Positions 25,319 to 35,300 of a stretch of 37,678 bases of DNA are shown in pieces (the stretch's first letter is position 1; every line of letters begins with the position of its first letter). A program made the position numbers and the translations under genes. Source of the stretch: Cyclobacteriaceae bacterium (GTDB lineage: Bacteria > Bacteroidota > Bacteroidia > Cytophagales > Cyclobacteriaceae); the NCBI GenBank assembly GCA_025350305.1, contig JANXYC010000146.1, positions 1 to 37,678 on the forward strand, written 5' to 3'. The notes under the pieces are model-generated. The model had not been told where the DNA came from. It ran no database searches and saw only the letters and a program-made list of their open reading frames with translations.

Positions 25319-26242
25319 ATGGGAGGATTAATTCTATTAGGAATCGGCTTCTTGTTTCTGCTGATGTGTTTTGTTACCGTGCGTCAGGGTACGATTGCCG
25401 TGGTAACGGTATTTGGCAAATACAGTCGTATCATGCGACCCGGGTTGAATTTCAAGTTGCCGGTTATTCAACAGATTTATAAAAGAATTTCTATTCAAAA
25501 CCGGTCCGTAGAATTGGAGTTTCAAGCTACGACGATTGACCAGGCCAACGTCAATTTTAAAGCCATGCTTCTTTTCGCGGTGTACAATCAGGAAGAGGAG
25601 ACTATCAAAAATGTGGCCTTTAAGTTTATGGATGATAGGAGTTTTATGCAAGCCCTCATCCGTACAATAGAAGGCTCGATCCGGAGTTTCGTAGCTACGA
25701 AAAAGCAGGCGGAGATACTTTCATTGCGCACGGAAATCGTTAAAGAGGTAAAGGAGCAACTGGACCACACACTGGAGGGCTGGGGTTTTCACTTATTAGA
25801 TTTGCAACTGAATGATATCGCATTTGATGAGGCGATCATGAAATCCATGGCACAGGTGGTGGCCTCGAATAATTTAAGGGCGGCGGCCGAAAATGAGGGG
25901 CAAGCTTTGTTAATCACCAAAACCAAAGCTGCCGAGGCAGAAGGAAATGCCATTAAAATTGCCGCGGAAGCAGAAAAAATTGCTGCTGCACTGAGGGGAC
26001 AGGGCGTAGCGTTGTTCCGCGAGGAAGTGGCAAAAGGTATGTCTCAAGCGGCCAAGGAAATGCAAGGCGCGAGCCTGGATGCTTCATTTCTTCTTTTCTC
26101 CATGTGGACGGAGTCGATCAAGCATTTTGCTGAGCACGGTAAAGGAAATGTGATTTTCCTGGACGGCTCGAGTGAAAACATGCAGCGGACGATGCAACAA
26201 TTGATGGCGATGGGAAAGGGAGTATCGATAACTTCCAAATAG
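25319..26242 (+). CDS. SPFH/Band 7 (stomatin/prohibitin-like) membrane protein
   Basis: A 307-residue protein. One N-terminal membrane anchor (GGLILLGIGFLFLLMCFVTV) is followed by the Band 7 domain: VRQGTIAVVTVFGKYSRIMR, then PGLNFKLPVIQQIYKRISIQ. An Ala/Glu-rich helix follows (TKAAEAEGNAIKIAAEAEKI) that forms the oligomerisation coiled coil. SPFH proteins scaffold membrane microdomains and often control FtsH-type proteases. No NfeD partner gene adjoins it. It is separated from the lipoprotein gene by 89 bp and terminated by the hairpin at 26262-26294. Confidence 0.9.
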   Translation: MGGLILLGIGFLFLLMCFVTVRQGTIAVVTVFGKYSRIMRPGLNFKLPVIQQIYKRISIQNRSVELEFQATTIDQANVNFKAMLLFAVYNQEEETIKNVAFKFMDDRSFMQALIRTIEGSIRSFVATKKQAEILSLRTEIVKEVKEQLDHTLEGWGFHLLDLQLNDIAFDEAIMKSMAQVVASNNLRAAAENEGQALLITKTKAAEAEGNAIKIAAEAEKIAAALRGQGVALFREEVAKGMSQAAKEMQGASLDASFLLFSMWTESIKHFAEHGKGNVIFLDGSSENMQRTMQQLMAMGKGVSITSK

Positions 26243-26261
26243 AAAAGTTTATACAAAATCA

Positions 26262-26294
26262 AAAAATGTGATCATCAGGTGATCACGTTTTTTT
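26262..26294. terminator. Bidirectional Rho-independent terminator
   Basis: The stem GTGATCA (26268-26274) / TGATCAC (26280-26286) with a 5-nt loop has an A-run on the left and a T-run on the right. It lies between the SPFH gene (+) and the small coiled-coil gene (-), whose stop codon begins at the T-run. Confidence 0.85.
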
Positions 26295-26526
26295 ATTTGC
26301 TCGCCTTGCATTTTTTCAGGTTCTCTTCAGCATTCGTCAAAGCCAACGTTGCCTCTGCTGAGAGTCTTGATTGGTTATCAGCCACTTTTCTTGCTTCGAT
26401 TGCCAAAACCAAATTTTTCTCGGCTACTAAGAGTGATTTACTTGCCGCTGTACTTTGAAAGAATGCGTAGAGGAGGCAAATGACGGATACCACGATTAAG
26501 ACTGCGATGGTAATATTTTTTATCAT
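26293..26526 (-). CDS. Small membrane-anchored coiled-coil protein (77 aa)
   Basis: An N-terminal helix (about residues 5-24) is followed by an Ala/Lys/Glu-rich amphipathic helix (SLLVAEKNLVLAIEARKVAD, ATLALTNAEENLKK). No family recognised. The ATG at 26526, clean composition and shared terminator support a real gene. Confidence 0.65.
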   Translation of the reverse strand: MIKNITIAVLIVVSVICLLYAFFQSTAASKSLLVAEKNLVLAIEARKVADNQSRLSAEATLALTNAEENLKKCKASK

Positions 26527-26599
26527 ACATGTATTGTTTTATTCATCGATTAGTTGAGCCACTTAGAATGGAGTACTTTCCTTTTGTCTATTCAAATAA

Positions 26600-26687
26600 G
26601 GGCGTCTCTAAAAACTCCTTGTACCCTTCTCTTCCGGAGAAGGGTGACGGGTTGAGGCCATAAAAGGCAGGGTTTTTAGAGATGCCC
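26600..26687. repeat. Palindromic intergenic repeat, copy 2
   Basis: The outer inverted ends are GGGCGTCTCTAAAAAC (26600-26615) and GTTTTTAGAGATGCCC (26672-26687), one mismatch. The inner hairpin is ACCCTTCTC-TTCCG-GAGAAGGGT (26623-26645). It is near-identical to the copy at 17595-17698 outside that copy's 24-base insertion. It lies between the small coiled-coil gene and the methyltransferase gene. Confidence 0.85.
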
Positions 26688-26696
26688 ATACGATAA

Positions 26697-27905
26697 TCAG
26701 TTCACCCTCTCCGCCACCATCACCAACTTCTCCTTTTCATCCTGCGTGCAAATCAAAAACTGTTCACCACCCTCTTTCAATCCCGTTTTCTTTTTAATGT
26801 CCTCTACGCTCAATGGATAATTGCGACTGATGATGTTGACATAACCATTGGGAAATAAGCCCTTAAGTTTCTTATCAGCCTTTACAAACCGGACTATTTT
26901 GAAGGTCCGGCCTGGGAAGTTCAGTAGCTGATCGGATGTGTAAAGGTGGGTACTGGGCGCCAATTTTTTAAGCTGATATTTCTGTGCAATCCATTTGAAG
27001 GCCCCAGCCTTTAAAATCGCTGCATTAGGTTCATATAAATAGGTGAGGGGTGGAGAGAACGCTACGACTGATTTTTTTTCTTCGTCCAGTGTGAATGAAA
27101 CAGAGCTTTTGACTTCCCCACTTCTTTTAAGATCGACCGCTCTTATCATGGGCTCTTGTGAACTTGTCTCACTAAGAAGAAAGAGTAATTCCCTGCATTC
27201 ATTTTCCACGGCCACTATGATCATCTCGGCAACCCGCCGTAATTCCCTGCATCCTTGCTGAAGATCAAGCAACGGCGAAGTTTTGATGAGCACATGGGTT
27301 GCTTTATTAAAAAATTCTGATTGCAGCGCAACAACATCCGGCTCGCTGTCGGCCAACCGGTAAACTTTCTGTGTTGCTTTTCTGCGGGAAGGATCAAGGT
27401 AGAGGAAATCAAATTTTTCAGGAGTGTGGGCTAGAAAAGTTTCTGCTGAAGTGTGATGATAAGTGATGTTTGTGGCGCCCAAAAGTTGGTGATTGTGCTT
27501 CGCAATTTCAAGAAGCTTCTGGTTGGGCTCAGCATATTCGACACGGTGGGAATGAAGGCTCAAAAAATAGCTGTCAATGCCAAAACCACCGGTAAGGTCC
27601 ACGCCCGTGCATTTGCCTTTTGGTAAGTTCTCCAGAAGAAGATCGGACTTAAATTTAGCGGTTGATTCCGAAGAACTTTGTTCCAGATTGATACCGGGTG
27701 GATAAATAATTCCTTTGGTGTTGTACCAACTGGGGAGTTTGGTTTTAGCTTTCCGTCTGCCGATGAGTTGTTGTACGATCAGTTCAGCGGTTACGCCATG
27801 AACCGTCTTTCGTTTCAATAATAGTTTTTGAACATCCTCATTTTCATGTTCGGCAATGAAGTCCTGGACTTCTTCTTTCAAGATTGAGTTAAGAAATTTG
27901 TTCAT
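26697..27905 (-). CDS. Class I SAM methyltransferase with C-terminal THUMP-like domain
   Basis: A 402-residue cytosolic enzyme. SAM motif I is TGVDLTGGFGIDSYFLS (about residues 99-115), and the catalytic-type motif is FDFLYLDPSRRK (about 165-176), which resembles the DPPY/DP-R motif of nucleic-acid methyltransferases. The last third (LFPNGYVNIISRNYPLSVED) fits the THUMP-like domain described in Bacteroidota and Actinobacteria. RNA is the likely target; the modified base is unknown. It is divergent from the MFS gene. Confidence 0.87.
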   Translation of the reverse strand: MNKFLNSILKEEVQDFIAEHENEDVQKLLLKRKTVHGVTAELIVQQLIGRRKAKTKLPSWYNTKGIIYPPGINLEQSSSESTAKFKSDLLLENLPKGKCTGVDLTGGFGIDSYFLSLHSHRVEYAEPNQKLLEIAKHNHQLLGATNITYHHTSAETFLAHTPEKFDFLYLDPSRRKATQKVYRLADSEPDVVALQSEFFNKATHVLIKTSPLLDLQQGCRELRRVAEMIIVAVENECRELLFLLSETSSQEPMIRAVDLKRSGEVKSSVSFTLDEEKKSVVAFSPPLTYLYEPNAAILKAGAFKWIAQKYQLKKLAPSTHLYTSDQLLNFPGRTFKIVRFVKADKKLKGLFPNGYVNIISRNYPLSVEDIKKKTGLKEGGEQFLICTQDEKEKLVMVAERVN

Positions 27906-27946
27906 CCTTTTGGCTCAACAAAATACAAAACTTAACCTCATTGTGT

Positions 27947-27977
27947 TTTGCCACGCGGTATTGTTATGCGATCTTCG
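27947..27977 (+). promoter_or_regulatory. Probable promoter of the MFS gene
   Basis: TTTG (27947-27950) is followed after 19 nt by GATCTTCG (27970-27977), two mismatches from TAnnTTTG. This places the transcription start inside the longer candidate ORF and favours the ATG at 27996. Confidence 0.35.
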
Positions 27978-27995
27978 CGCGCATTTTATCTGGAA

Positions 27996-29204
27996 ATGAA
28001 AAAGCCGATCATCGTTATCTTTATCACCATCTTCATTGATATGCTGGGGTTTGGGATTATCATTCCCATCCTGCCGATTTTTTCAAAAGAGCTGGGGGCG
28101 CAGAACTACCAGGTGGGACTGATCGCTATGAGTTTCCCGGTGATGAATTTTCTTTTTGCTCCGTTCTGGGGATCGCTAAGCGACCGGTATGGTCGCAGAC
28201 CGATCATTCTGGTAAGTGTACTACTAACCGGACTGGCCTACCTGCTTTTTTCACAGACTATCAATCTCTGGTTGCTATTGTTTTCCCGCATATTGTCGGG
28301 CATCGGTTCTGCTAACCTCTCCGTGGCGCAGGCCTATATAGCCGACATCACGCTTCCTCAGGAGCGGGCGAAGTCTATGGGCTTGATTGGTGCGGCGTTT
28401 GGTTTGGGGTTTATTATTGGTCCTACAGCCGGAGGTTATCTAAAAAGCATTTCGGCGACGGGTCATGTGGATATGGTAGGCTACCTGGCAGCGGGATTAT
28501 GCCTGCTCAACTTAGTAATGGCGTATTTTCTCCTTCCTGAATCCCTGAAAGAAAAACAAAAGGATGTGCGTTTCAACTTCAAGGTCATCTCCGGTATTGT
28601 CACAGAACTCCGCAAGCCCACCATCCGCGAATTGCTGTTGATCAACTTTATTTTCATCACTGCTTTCATGATGATGCAAATGTCTGTCTCCCTTTTCTGG
28701 AAAGAGAAGATCGGCCTGAATGAAATCCAGATGGGAAACATGTTTGCGTTTATAGGGTTGGTTACTGTAATAGTTCAAGGTGGATTGGTGGGAAGATTGG
28801 TCAAACAATTCGGCGAGACAAAGTTGCTTTCGTACGGTACTTATTTATTCATTGTATCACTGATCATAGTACCATGGGTAACGCCGAAAACATTTATACC
28901 AGTTGAACTCATTGCATTTGCGCTGATGGCGCTTGCAAACGGATGCCTCACGCCCTCCATCACATCCCTTCTTTCCAAATTGGCCGACCCAAAGGACGTC
29001 GGACAAGTATTGGGAGTGAACCAATCCTTCGGTTCTATGGCCCGTGCGGCTGGAATGGGAATGAGCGGATTTATTTATGGAATTGAGTTCCATCTTCCGT
29101 TTATGGTGGGGGCGGCAATGATGGTGGTTTGTATTTGGTTGTCTATGCAACTGGAGAGCAAGCACACAGAGAAAACACAGAGACAGAAATGCATTCAGAG
29201 CTAA
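27996..29204 (+). CDS. MFS transporter (TCR/Tet-type, 12 helices)
   Basis: A 402-residue permease from the chosen start MKKPIIVIFITIFIDMLGFG. The first helix, the D-x-x-G-F-G-x-x-x-P pattern (DMLGFGIIIPILPIF) and the motif A loop GSLSDRYGRRPIIL identify the drug:H+ antiporter group related to TetA. An in-frame TTG at 27948 and ATG at 27966 exist, but the predicted promoter overlaps them. The substrate is unknown. Its stop overlaps the stop of the convergent NicO-like gene by 3 bp. Confidence 0.9.
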   Translation: MKKPIIVIFITIFIDMLGFGIIIPILPIFSKELGAQNYQVGLIAMSFPVMNFLFAPFWGSLSDRYGRRPIILVSVLLTGLAYLLFSQTINLWLLLFSRILSGIGSANLSVAQAYIADITLPQERAKSMGLIGAAFGLGFIIGPTAGGYLKSISATGHVDMVGYLAAGLCLLNLVMAYFLLPESLKEKQKDVRFNFKVISGIVTELRKPTIRELLLINFIFITAFMMMQMSVSLFWKEKIGLNEIQMGNMFAFIGLVTVIVQGGLVGRLVKQFGETKLLSYGTYLFIVSLIIVPWVTPKTFIPVELIAFALMALANGCLTPSITSLLSKLADPKDVGQVLGVNQSFGSMARAAGMGMSGFIYGIEFHLPFMVGAAMMVVCIWLSMQLESKHTEKTQRQKCIQS

Positions 29205-29815
29205 TGAAGCAGAAACGTCAATATACCCGACAGCATCAACGTCAACCCCGTTATGATCCCTGCATTGTGCTCCAAAGCGTGCCAATTCATTTTCAATAAA
29301 CCACTGTGGCCAAGTCGCACCCAGATCACCATGCCACTGACTGTTACAATCGTGTAGAGTACCGCCAACAGTGCCACCAACCATAACCCTTCCGTGCCGG
29401 CCACCAGGAAATACGCTTCGATCTCAAAACACGGAGAAAAAAACATCGCGGAAGCAAGGGAGAAAATCAATCGGTTTTTGTTTGAGATTTGCTCAGGATG
29501 ACCATGCATATGGAAATGATGATGAAGACTGTGCTGCCATATGTAGAAGATGCCCAAAACCACCAATAGTCCGGGTGCAATGTAAGTGGTGAAATTTTCC
29601 ACGACGACTGCAAGTTTGGCACCGATGAACGCCAGTAGAACCCCTATCAGCACGGTGCTGGTGGCATGTGCCAGCCCTGCGATGACAGTAATGCGGGTGG
29701 TTTCAGACAAGTCCCATTTCTCTTTTTTTCCAATGGCCAGTACGGGAAGCCAGTGATTGGGAATGAGCCCATGAAGAATGCTGAGGACAAGACTGCCAGT
29801 GATGAGGGTAATCAT
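29201..29815 (-). CDS. Membrane protein of the NicO/UreH-like family (putative metal permease)
   Basis: A 204-residue protein with five or six membrane helices. It starts with SLVLSILHGLIPNHWLPVLA, resembling the HxxxxNH pattern of nickel/cobalt permeases and UreH/HupE-like proteins. A His-rich cytoplasmic loop (QHSLHHHFHMHGHPEQ) could bind divalent cations. It lies downstream of the RND metal efflux genes on the same strand, supporting a role in metal handling. The 100-bp repeat (copy B) ends 10 nt before its ATG. Confidence 0.78.
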   Translation of the reverse strand: MITLITGSLVLSILHGLIPNHWLPVLAIGKKEKWDLSETTRITVIAGLAHATSTVLIGVLLAFIGAKLAVVVENFTTYIAPGLLVVLGIFYIWQHSLHHHFHMHGHPEQISNKNRLIFSLASAMFFSPCFEIEAYFLVAGTEGLWLVALLAVLYTIVTVSGMVIWVRLGHSGLLKMNWHALEHNAGIITGLTLMLSGILTFLLH

Positions 29816-29825
29816 TCCACAAAGT

Positions 29826-29924
29826 TACTACTTCGCTTGTTACTCAGACAACATAAATCATGACCTACTATTTTATGAATCAACTAATCACATTCACCAG
29901 TGTCGCCCAAGCTACGTAGTACTC
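29826..29924 (-). repeat. Roughly 100-bp leader repeat, copy B (upstream of the NicO-like gene)
   Basis: Read on the minus strand it begins GAGTACTACGTAGCTTGG and ends CAAGCGAAGTAGTA, aligning end to end with copy A at 24648-24747. It occupies most of the 142-bp gap between the adaptor gene and the NicO-like gene, in the same orientation relative to the downstream start codon as copy A. Confidence 0.75.
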
Positions 29925-29957
29925 AGTAATACCTATGCATTCATTCTGTTTCAGAAA

Positions 29958-31106
29958 TCAATCTTCTTTGTTTTTCAAAATACCCAATAGTGCATAGGTA
30001 CCGCTCACGACAATGGATTTATGTTGAGCTGATTCAGGAAGGTCAACCACTGTATAACCATCCTCTGAAATTCCTTTTGGGATTTCTATCATCTCATAGC
30101 GATGAGAAGCCGCATCGTTGGTGACAAAGACGAAATATTTTCCATTAAAATTGACAACTGCTTCATCGGGTAGTACAGTCTCTGATTTCTCACCGGTTTC
30201 TATGGTGGCGCTAAAATACAAGCCTGGAATCAAAGACGGATCCTCTTCATCCAAATGACAATGCACCCTCACGGTACGCTCGGGTGTGATGGCTTTCCCA
30301 ATCAGGTAAACTTTGGCCAATCGTTCTTTTTTTTCATTGGATAGCCTGATCCGGACAGTTTGACCAACAACCAATTTGGAAATATCTTTTTCAAAAATCT
30401 GAGCCTCGGCATGGAGGTGCTCTGTATCCACAATTTTTACCATCACTTCTGTAGGATTGACGTGCATCCCGATATTGATGTTGACTTCTGTTACAAACCC
30501 CGCGATGGGAGAAGGAATTGAGATGGTGTTTTTAATGTTACCCGCTTCAATATCGGCCAGGTTGATATTGATCAGCTTTAATTTTGCTTTTAGTCCTTCT
30601 ACTTTTGCTTTGGTACTAAAGTAATTTGATTTTGATTGCTGTAAGGCTTTTATGGCATTCACATTTTCAGTGGCAAGGTCTTGCTGACGTTTGTATTCAA
30701 GCTCTAAAAAGTCTAACTGACTTTTACTATCGAGGTAATCCTGTTGAATTTGGATGTAATCAGGATGTTCCATCACGACAACGATCTGTCCTTTTTTTAT
30801 TTTCATGCCCTGAAGCAATTCGGTGTATTTAACAAAGCCACCCAACGGAGCAGAGATGGTAACCAAATTTTGAGGAGGCACATCGAGCATGCCGTTAGCC
30901 TTTACCAGGTTGCTCATTTGTCTTGTCTCAACTTTGCCTAATTGAATGTTTATCGATTTAACCTGCACATCTGTTAAACTCACTTCGTTCTGTGTTGGAT
31001 TCTCACGCTTTGGTTTTGAATTACCATCAAGCTGATTTTTGTCTGTGTTTTTTGAACAGGAGAAGACAGTTAAGAAAACAATGGAATATATTGATAGGTG
31101 TTTCAT
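29958..31106 (-). CDS. RND efflux periplasmic adaptor (CzcB/CusB-like lipoprotein)
   Basis: A 382-residue membrane-fusion protein. The lipobox is VFLTVFSCSKN (Cys at about residue 17). The barrel-sandwich half ISAPLGGFVKYTELLQGMKI, the coiled-coil hairpin (DSKSQLDFLELEYKRQQDLA) and the return half IPSPIAGFVTEVNINIGMHV are in the usual order, followed by the beta-barrel VRIRLSNEKKERLAKVYLIG. It links the CzcA-type pump to the TolC-like channel. The start lies 10 bp after the TolC-like stop, in the same operon. Confidence 0.92.
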   Translation of the reverse strand: MKHLSIYSIVFLTVFSCSKNTDKNQLDGNSKPKRENPTQNEVSLTDVQVKSINIQLGKVETRQMSNLVKANGMLDVPPQNLVTISAPLGGFVKYTELLQGMKIKKGQIVVVMEHPDYIQIQQDYLDSKSQLDFLELEYKRQQDLATENVNAIKALQQSKSNYFSTKAKVEGLKAKLKLININLADIEAGNIKNTISIPSPIAGFVTEVNINIGMHVNPTEVMVKIVDTEHLHAEAQIFEKDISKLVVGQTVRIRLSNEKKERLAKVYLIGKAITPERTVRVHCHLDEEDPSLIPGLYFSATIETGEKSETVLPDEAVVNFNGKYFVFVTNDAASHRYEMIEIPKGISEDGYTVVDLPESAQHKSIVVSGTYALLGILKNKED

Positions 31107-31116
31107 GTGTTAATAG

Positions 31117-32346
31117 TTAAAATTTCCCCAGGAGGAATTCAAGTTTGATAATCGACTGATTGTATTGGTTTAGTGACAGCAAGTAATTGGATTTAATTGT
31201 GAGTGCATTTCGGAGCGACTGCAAATACTCGATATAACCAATCTCACCGCTCCGGTACGCCTTGCGTGCTTGACGTAGAATCAATTCAGCATTTTGGAGT
31301 GCGCTGCTTTCATAATACGTCAAGCTTGCCTGATTTTTGTCAAATTCTTGCAGGGCTTGTACATAGGCTCCATTCAGTGAGGTCTCAAAATATTCGGCGT
31401 TCTTTCGAATGGCTTCCTCCTGAAAAGCAGCGGCCCTTGCCCTGGCCACATGCGGTGCAAACCACAACGGAATGCCAAGCCCTAATTGAAAGCCCTGAAA
31501 GTGCTTGCTTCTTGGAAAGTACGTGTCCACACCATTGATTACTTGTACACCTGTCAGACTTTGGTTGAAATAGCCCAGGATGATGTCAGGCATTATTTTT
31601 TTACGCTCCAATCTTTTGAACTGGCCGCTTATGATCACCTGTTGTTTCAGGTAATCAAGTTGTGGGTTGTTTTGAAAAGAGGCAGTTTCAGCCGGAGGAA
31701 TTTGCCTCGCCAGGACATCACTGGCGATGATTGGATTTTCGCTTTTTAGTATTGTCTGAATTCGAGTCTGAGAAATTTGAATATCGGCTTCATTTTGCCG
31801 GGCAAGGTTCTTTACTTCTAATAATTGTGTTTCGGCGGTGGCTTTTTCCAGCAAATTACTTTCTCCTGTTTTGTACCGCAAGGATGAAGCCTTTGCAAAA
31901 TCTGTGTACAGGCTGTCTTGCGTGGCAAGTAGTTTTTTCAAGGCTTCCTGATAAAGAAGTTGCTCGTAAGCCGATTTTACTTCAAAGACCAGATTATTTT
32001 GCGTTGCCGCTAAGCTTTTCTGCGAGCCAATCACTTGTTCTTTACCAAGTCGTACCTGCGCACCAATGGCTGTTGGAAATGGGATACTTTGGGTAAGGGT
32101 AAGATTATTGTCCTGATTTAAGGAGTTATATTGACCGTGCATCCACAAAGCAGTAAGCTTTCCAATATCCGTGCCTGTTTTTTTTAGTTGCCTGAAATAC
32201 TCAACCTGAAATTCGGCAGCCTTTATCAATTGATTATTTTGCAAAGCGGTTTGCACCACTTGTTCCCGGCTCATTTGCTGCCCGAAGGCTGAAGTGGAGA
32301 CCAGAAGAATTATAAACTTTAAAGTATGAGTTTTGAATGTGCGCAT
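31117..32346 (-). CDS. TolC family outer-membrane channel (CzcC/CusC-like)
   Basis: A 409-residue protein with a signal peptide ending near TSAFGQQ. Paired long helices and repeated TolC motifs are visible (REQVVQTALQNNQLIKAAEF at the start and AYRSGEIGYIEYLQSLRNAL near the end). It forms the outer-membrane exit duct of the tripartite metal pump. Its ATG is only 3 bp downstream of the czcA-like stop. Confidence 0.92.
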   Translation of the reverse strand: MRTFKTHTLKFIILLVSTSAFGQQMSREQVVQTALQNNQLIKAAEFQVEYFRQLKKTGTDIGKLTALWMHGQYNSLNQDNNLTLTQSIPFPTAIGAQVRLGKEQVIGSQKSLAATQNNLVFEVKSAYEQLLYQEALKKLLATQDSLYTDFAKASSLRYKTGESNLLEKATAETQLLEVKNLARQNEADIQISQTRIQTILKSENPIIASDVLARQIPPAETASFQNNPQLDYLKQQVIISGQFKRLERKKIMPDIILGYFNQSLTGVQVINGVDTYFPRSKHFQGFQLGLGIPLWFAPHVARARAAAFQEEAIRKNAEYFETSLNGAYVQALQEFDKNQASLTYYESSALQNAELILRQARKAYRSGEIGYIEYLQSLRNALTIKSNYLLSLNQYNQSIIKLEFLLGKF

Positions 32347-32349
32347 GGT

Positions 32350-35300
32350 TCAACTGTTTTGTGATGATGTATCGATCTTTGAATCAGTTTCTTTTTCGAA
32401 ATATGTGTAGAGTACGGGTAGTACGACCAGCGTTAAGAGCGTGGCCGTAACCAGTCCTCCAATAACAACTGTAGCGAGCGGCCGTTGTACTTCTGCGCCG
32501 GATCCGTTGGATAGGGCCATTGGCAAAAATCCGAGTGAAGCGACAAGAGCGGTCATTAACACAGGCCGCAGGCGCACTTCTGTTCCTTTCAACACGACTT
32601 CCTTAAGGCTACGATCTCCTATCTTTTTCAAGCGATTGAATTCTGCGATGAGCACAATGCCGTTAAGCACGGCCACACCAAATAAAGCGATGAAGCCAAC
32701 ACCAGCTGAAATACTAAAGGGCATTCCCCTTAGCCACAAGGCAATTATTCCACCGATGGCAGAAAGGGGAATCGCGGTGTAGATTAGAAGGCCTTGCCGA
32801 AGAGAATTGAAGGTGAAGAAGAGCAGGAGAAAGATCAATGATAAAGCAAGCGGCACGGCAACAATTAACCGTTGCTTGGCATCTTGTAAATTCTTGAAAG
32901 CCCCGCCATACTTTACAAAGTAGCCAGGTTCAAACTTTAATTGCGAATTTATTTTTTCAGCAATCTCTTTCACAATACTTTCCACATCACGGCCACGCAC
33001 ATTGAATCCAATGGCAATTCTTCGTTTAGCGTCATCCCGCTGGATTTGATTGGGGCCTACCGTCAGTTCGATTCTCGCTAATTGCTCCAGGGGGATTTGA
33101 ATTCCAGAAGAAGCGGTCACGTATAATCCCTTAATATCTTCTATACTTCTCCTGTTTTGCTGATCAAGCCGCACCACCAATTCAAAGCGTTTTTCAGTTT
33201 CATACACCTTGCCGGCCGATTCACCCGAAAAACCACTGCGCAATACACGGTTTACTTCGTCGATGCTTAAACCAAATTGCGCGAGCCGGGCACGATCGAA
33301 CTTAACATCGATTTGAGGCAAGCCGCCGATCGGTTCTACGTAAACATCTTCCGCGCCTGAGACAGAACGGGCAATTTTTCCAACCTGATCAGCGTAATCC
33401 GCCAACAGACTTAAGTCTTCACCATAAATTTTTAAGACAACATCCTGCTTGGCGCCCGTCATCAACTCATTAAAGCGCATTTGAATGGGCTGTTGGAAAC
33501 CAAACAAAATGCCGGGCAGGGCCTGATGTAATTTTGCAGCCATCTTATCGGCCAGCTCTGTGCGGGAATTTGCGCTGACCCACTCGTCTTTGTCTTTCAA
33601 TACGATGATCAGATCGGCAGCTTCTATGGGCATGGGGTCGGTGGGAATCTCAGACGTTCCGATTTTGCCGATCACCATTTTCACCTCTGGAAAATTGTCG
33701 AGCAAAACACGTGAGCTCTTTTGCGTGGTCTCCACGGTTTGTGACAGGGAGCTTCCCGTTATCAAAAGGGTCTCTACCGCAAAGTCACCCTCATCCAACT
33801 GAGGTATGAATTCACCACCCATTCGTAAGAAAAGAAAAATACTGAACGCCAGCAACAAAGCTGAAGTCAATATAACGACAGCCCGTCTCCTTAATGCAAG
33901 GAGAATGACAGGGACATACACGGTGTGAAAAAAGGCAATAATTCGATCTGAAATATTTTTTTTGTGCCCTGTCTCTTTGCTCAGGACCAAAGAAGAAATC
34001 ATGGGCACGTAGGTAAGCGAGAGAATCAACGCGCCAATAATGGCGAAGGCCACCGTCTGAGCCATGGGTCCGAACATTTTTCCTTCGATGCCCGAGAGCG
34101 ACAGAATCGGTAAATAGACAATGAGAATGATAATCTGACCGAAAGCAGCCGAACGCATCATGTTGCTGGCCGCATGTTGCACCTCGTCATCCATCTCTTT
34201 TTGCGAAAGTTTTCTGATGATACCGGATAATCCAAGGTGATGCATCGTAGCTTCAACAATAATAACCGCACCATCTACGATCAATCCAAAGTCAATCGCA
34301 CCAAGGCTCATTAAGTTTCCGGAAACACCAAATAAGTTCATCATGCTAATGGCGAAGAGCATAGCGAGTGGAATCAGCGAAGCAACTACCAAACCGGCGC
34401 GAAGGTTTCCGAGCAACAATACAAGAACAAAGACGACGATCAACGCACCTTCGGCAAGATTTTTAGTAACGGTGTGAATCGCATTGTTCACGAGCTTGGT
34501 CCTGTCAAGATAAGGATCTATCTCAACGCCATCCGGAAGCGTTTTTTCGATTTGTTCAATCCGTTCTTTTACTTTTTTAATAACAAGCGATGAATTAGCG
34601 CCTTTTAGCATCAATACAATGCCGCCTACCACTTCACCCTGATCATTGTAAGTCATGGCACCATACCGGGGAGCGCTTCCAAAGCGTACTTCTGCCAGAT
34701 TGCGTATCAGAATGGGCAATCCTTTGGCGGTGTTCTTGACAACAATTTGTTGGATGTCTTCTAAATTTTCCACCATGCCTTCGCTGCGAATAAAATAGGA
34801 GTATGGTTTTCGTTCGATGTACGCACCGCCGGTGTTTTGATTATTTTTTTCAAGTGCAATAAAGATTTCGTTGATGCTCACATTCATGCTGCGAAGCTTG
34901 TTAGGGTCAAGCGCGATCTCATATTGTTTTACAAGTCCGCCAAAGCTGCTGACATCGGCAACACCAGCAGTACCAAGCAGCTGTCTTCGAACAATCCAAT
35001 CCTGGATAGTACGAAGATCCATGGCATTGTATTTTTCTTCAAGCCCTTTCTTAGGACGAAGTATATACTGGTAAATCTCACTGAGACCGGTAGATAACGG
35101 TGCGATTTCAGGATTACCCACACCCGGTGGAATAAGACCTTTCACTTGTGAGAGCCGCTCGTTCACTTGCTGACGTGCCCAGTAGACATCCGTCTTGTCC
35201 GTAAAGACAATCGTAACAACAGAAAGCCCGAAGCGTGAGAAAGACCGCATCTCGGTAATGCCTGGGATGGTCGCCATTGTTTGCTCGACCGGAAATGTTA

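Noticed and set aside
28857-29384. 175-aa minus-strand ORF opposite the end of the MFS gene and over the NicO-like gene
   Set aside because: Conflicts with two well-supported membrane proteins; composition is shadow-like.
24648-29924. The 100-bp repeat as a coding fragment (both copies give a similar peptide in one frame, ITEYYVA then AT)
   Set aside because: The reading frame is broken by stops or length changes in the divergent middle of both copies; similarity is better explained at DNA/RNA level. Kept as a repeat.
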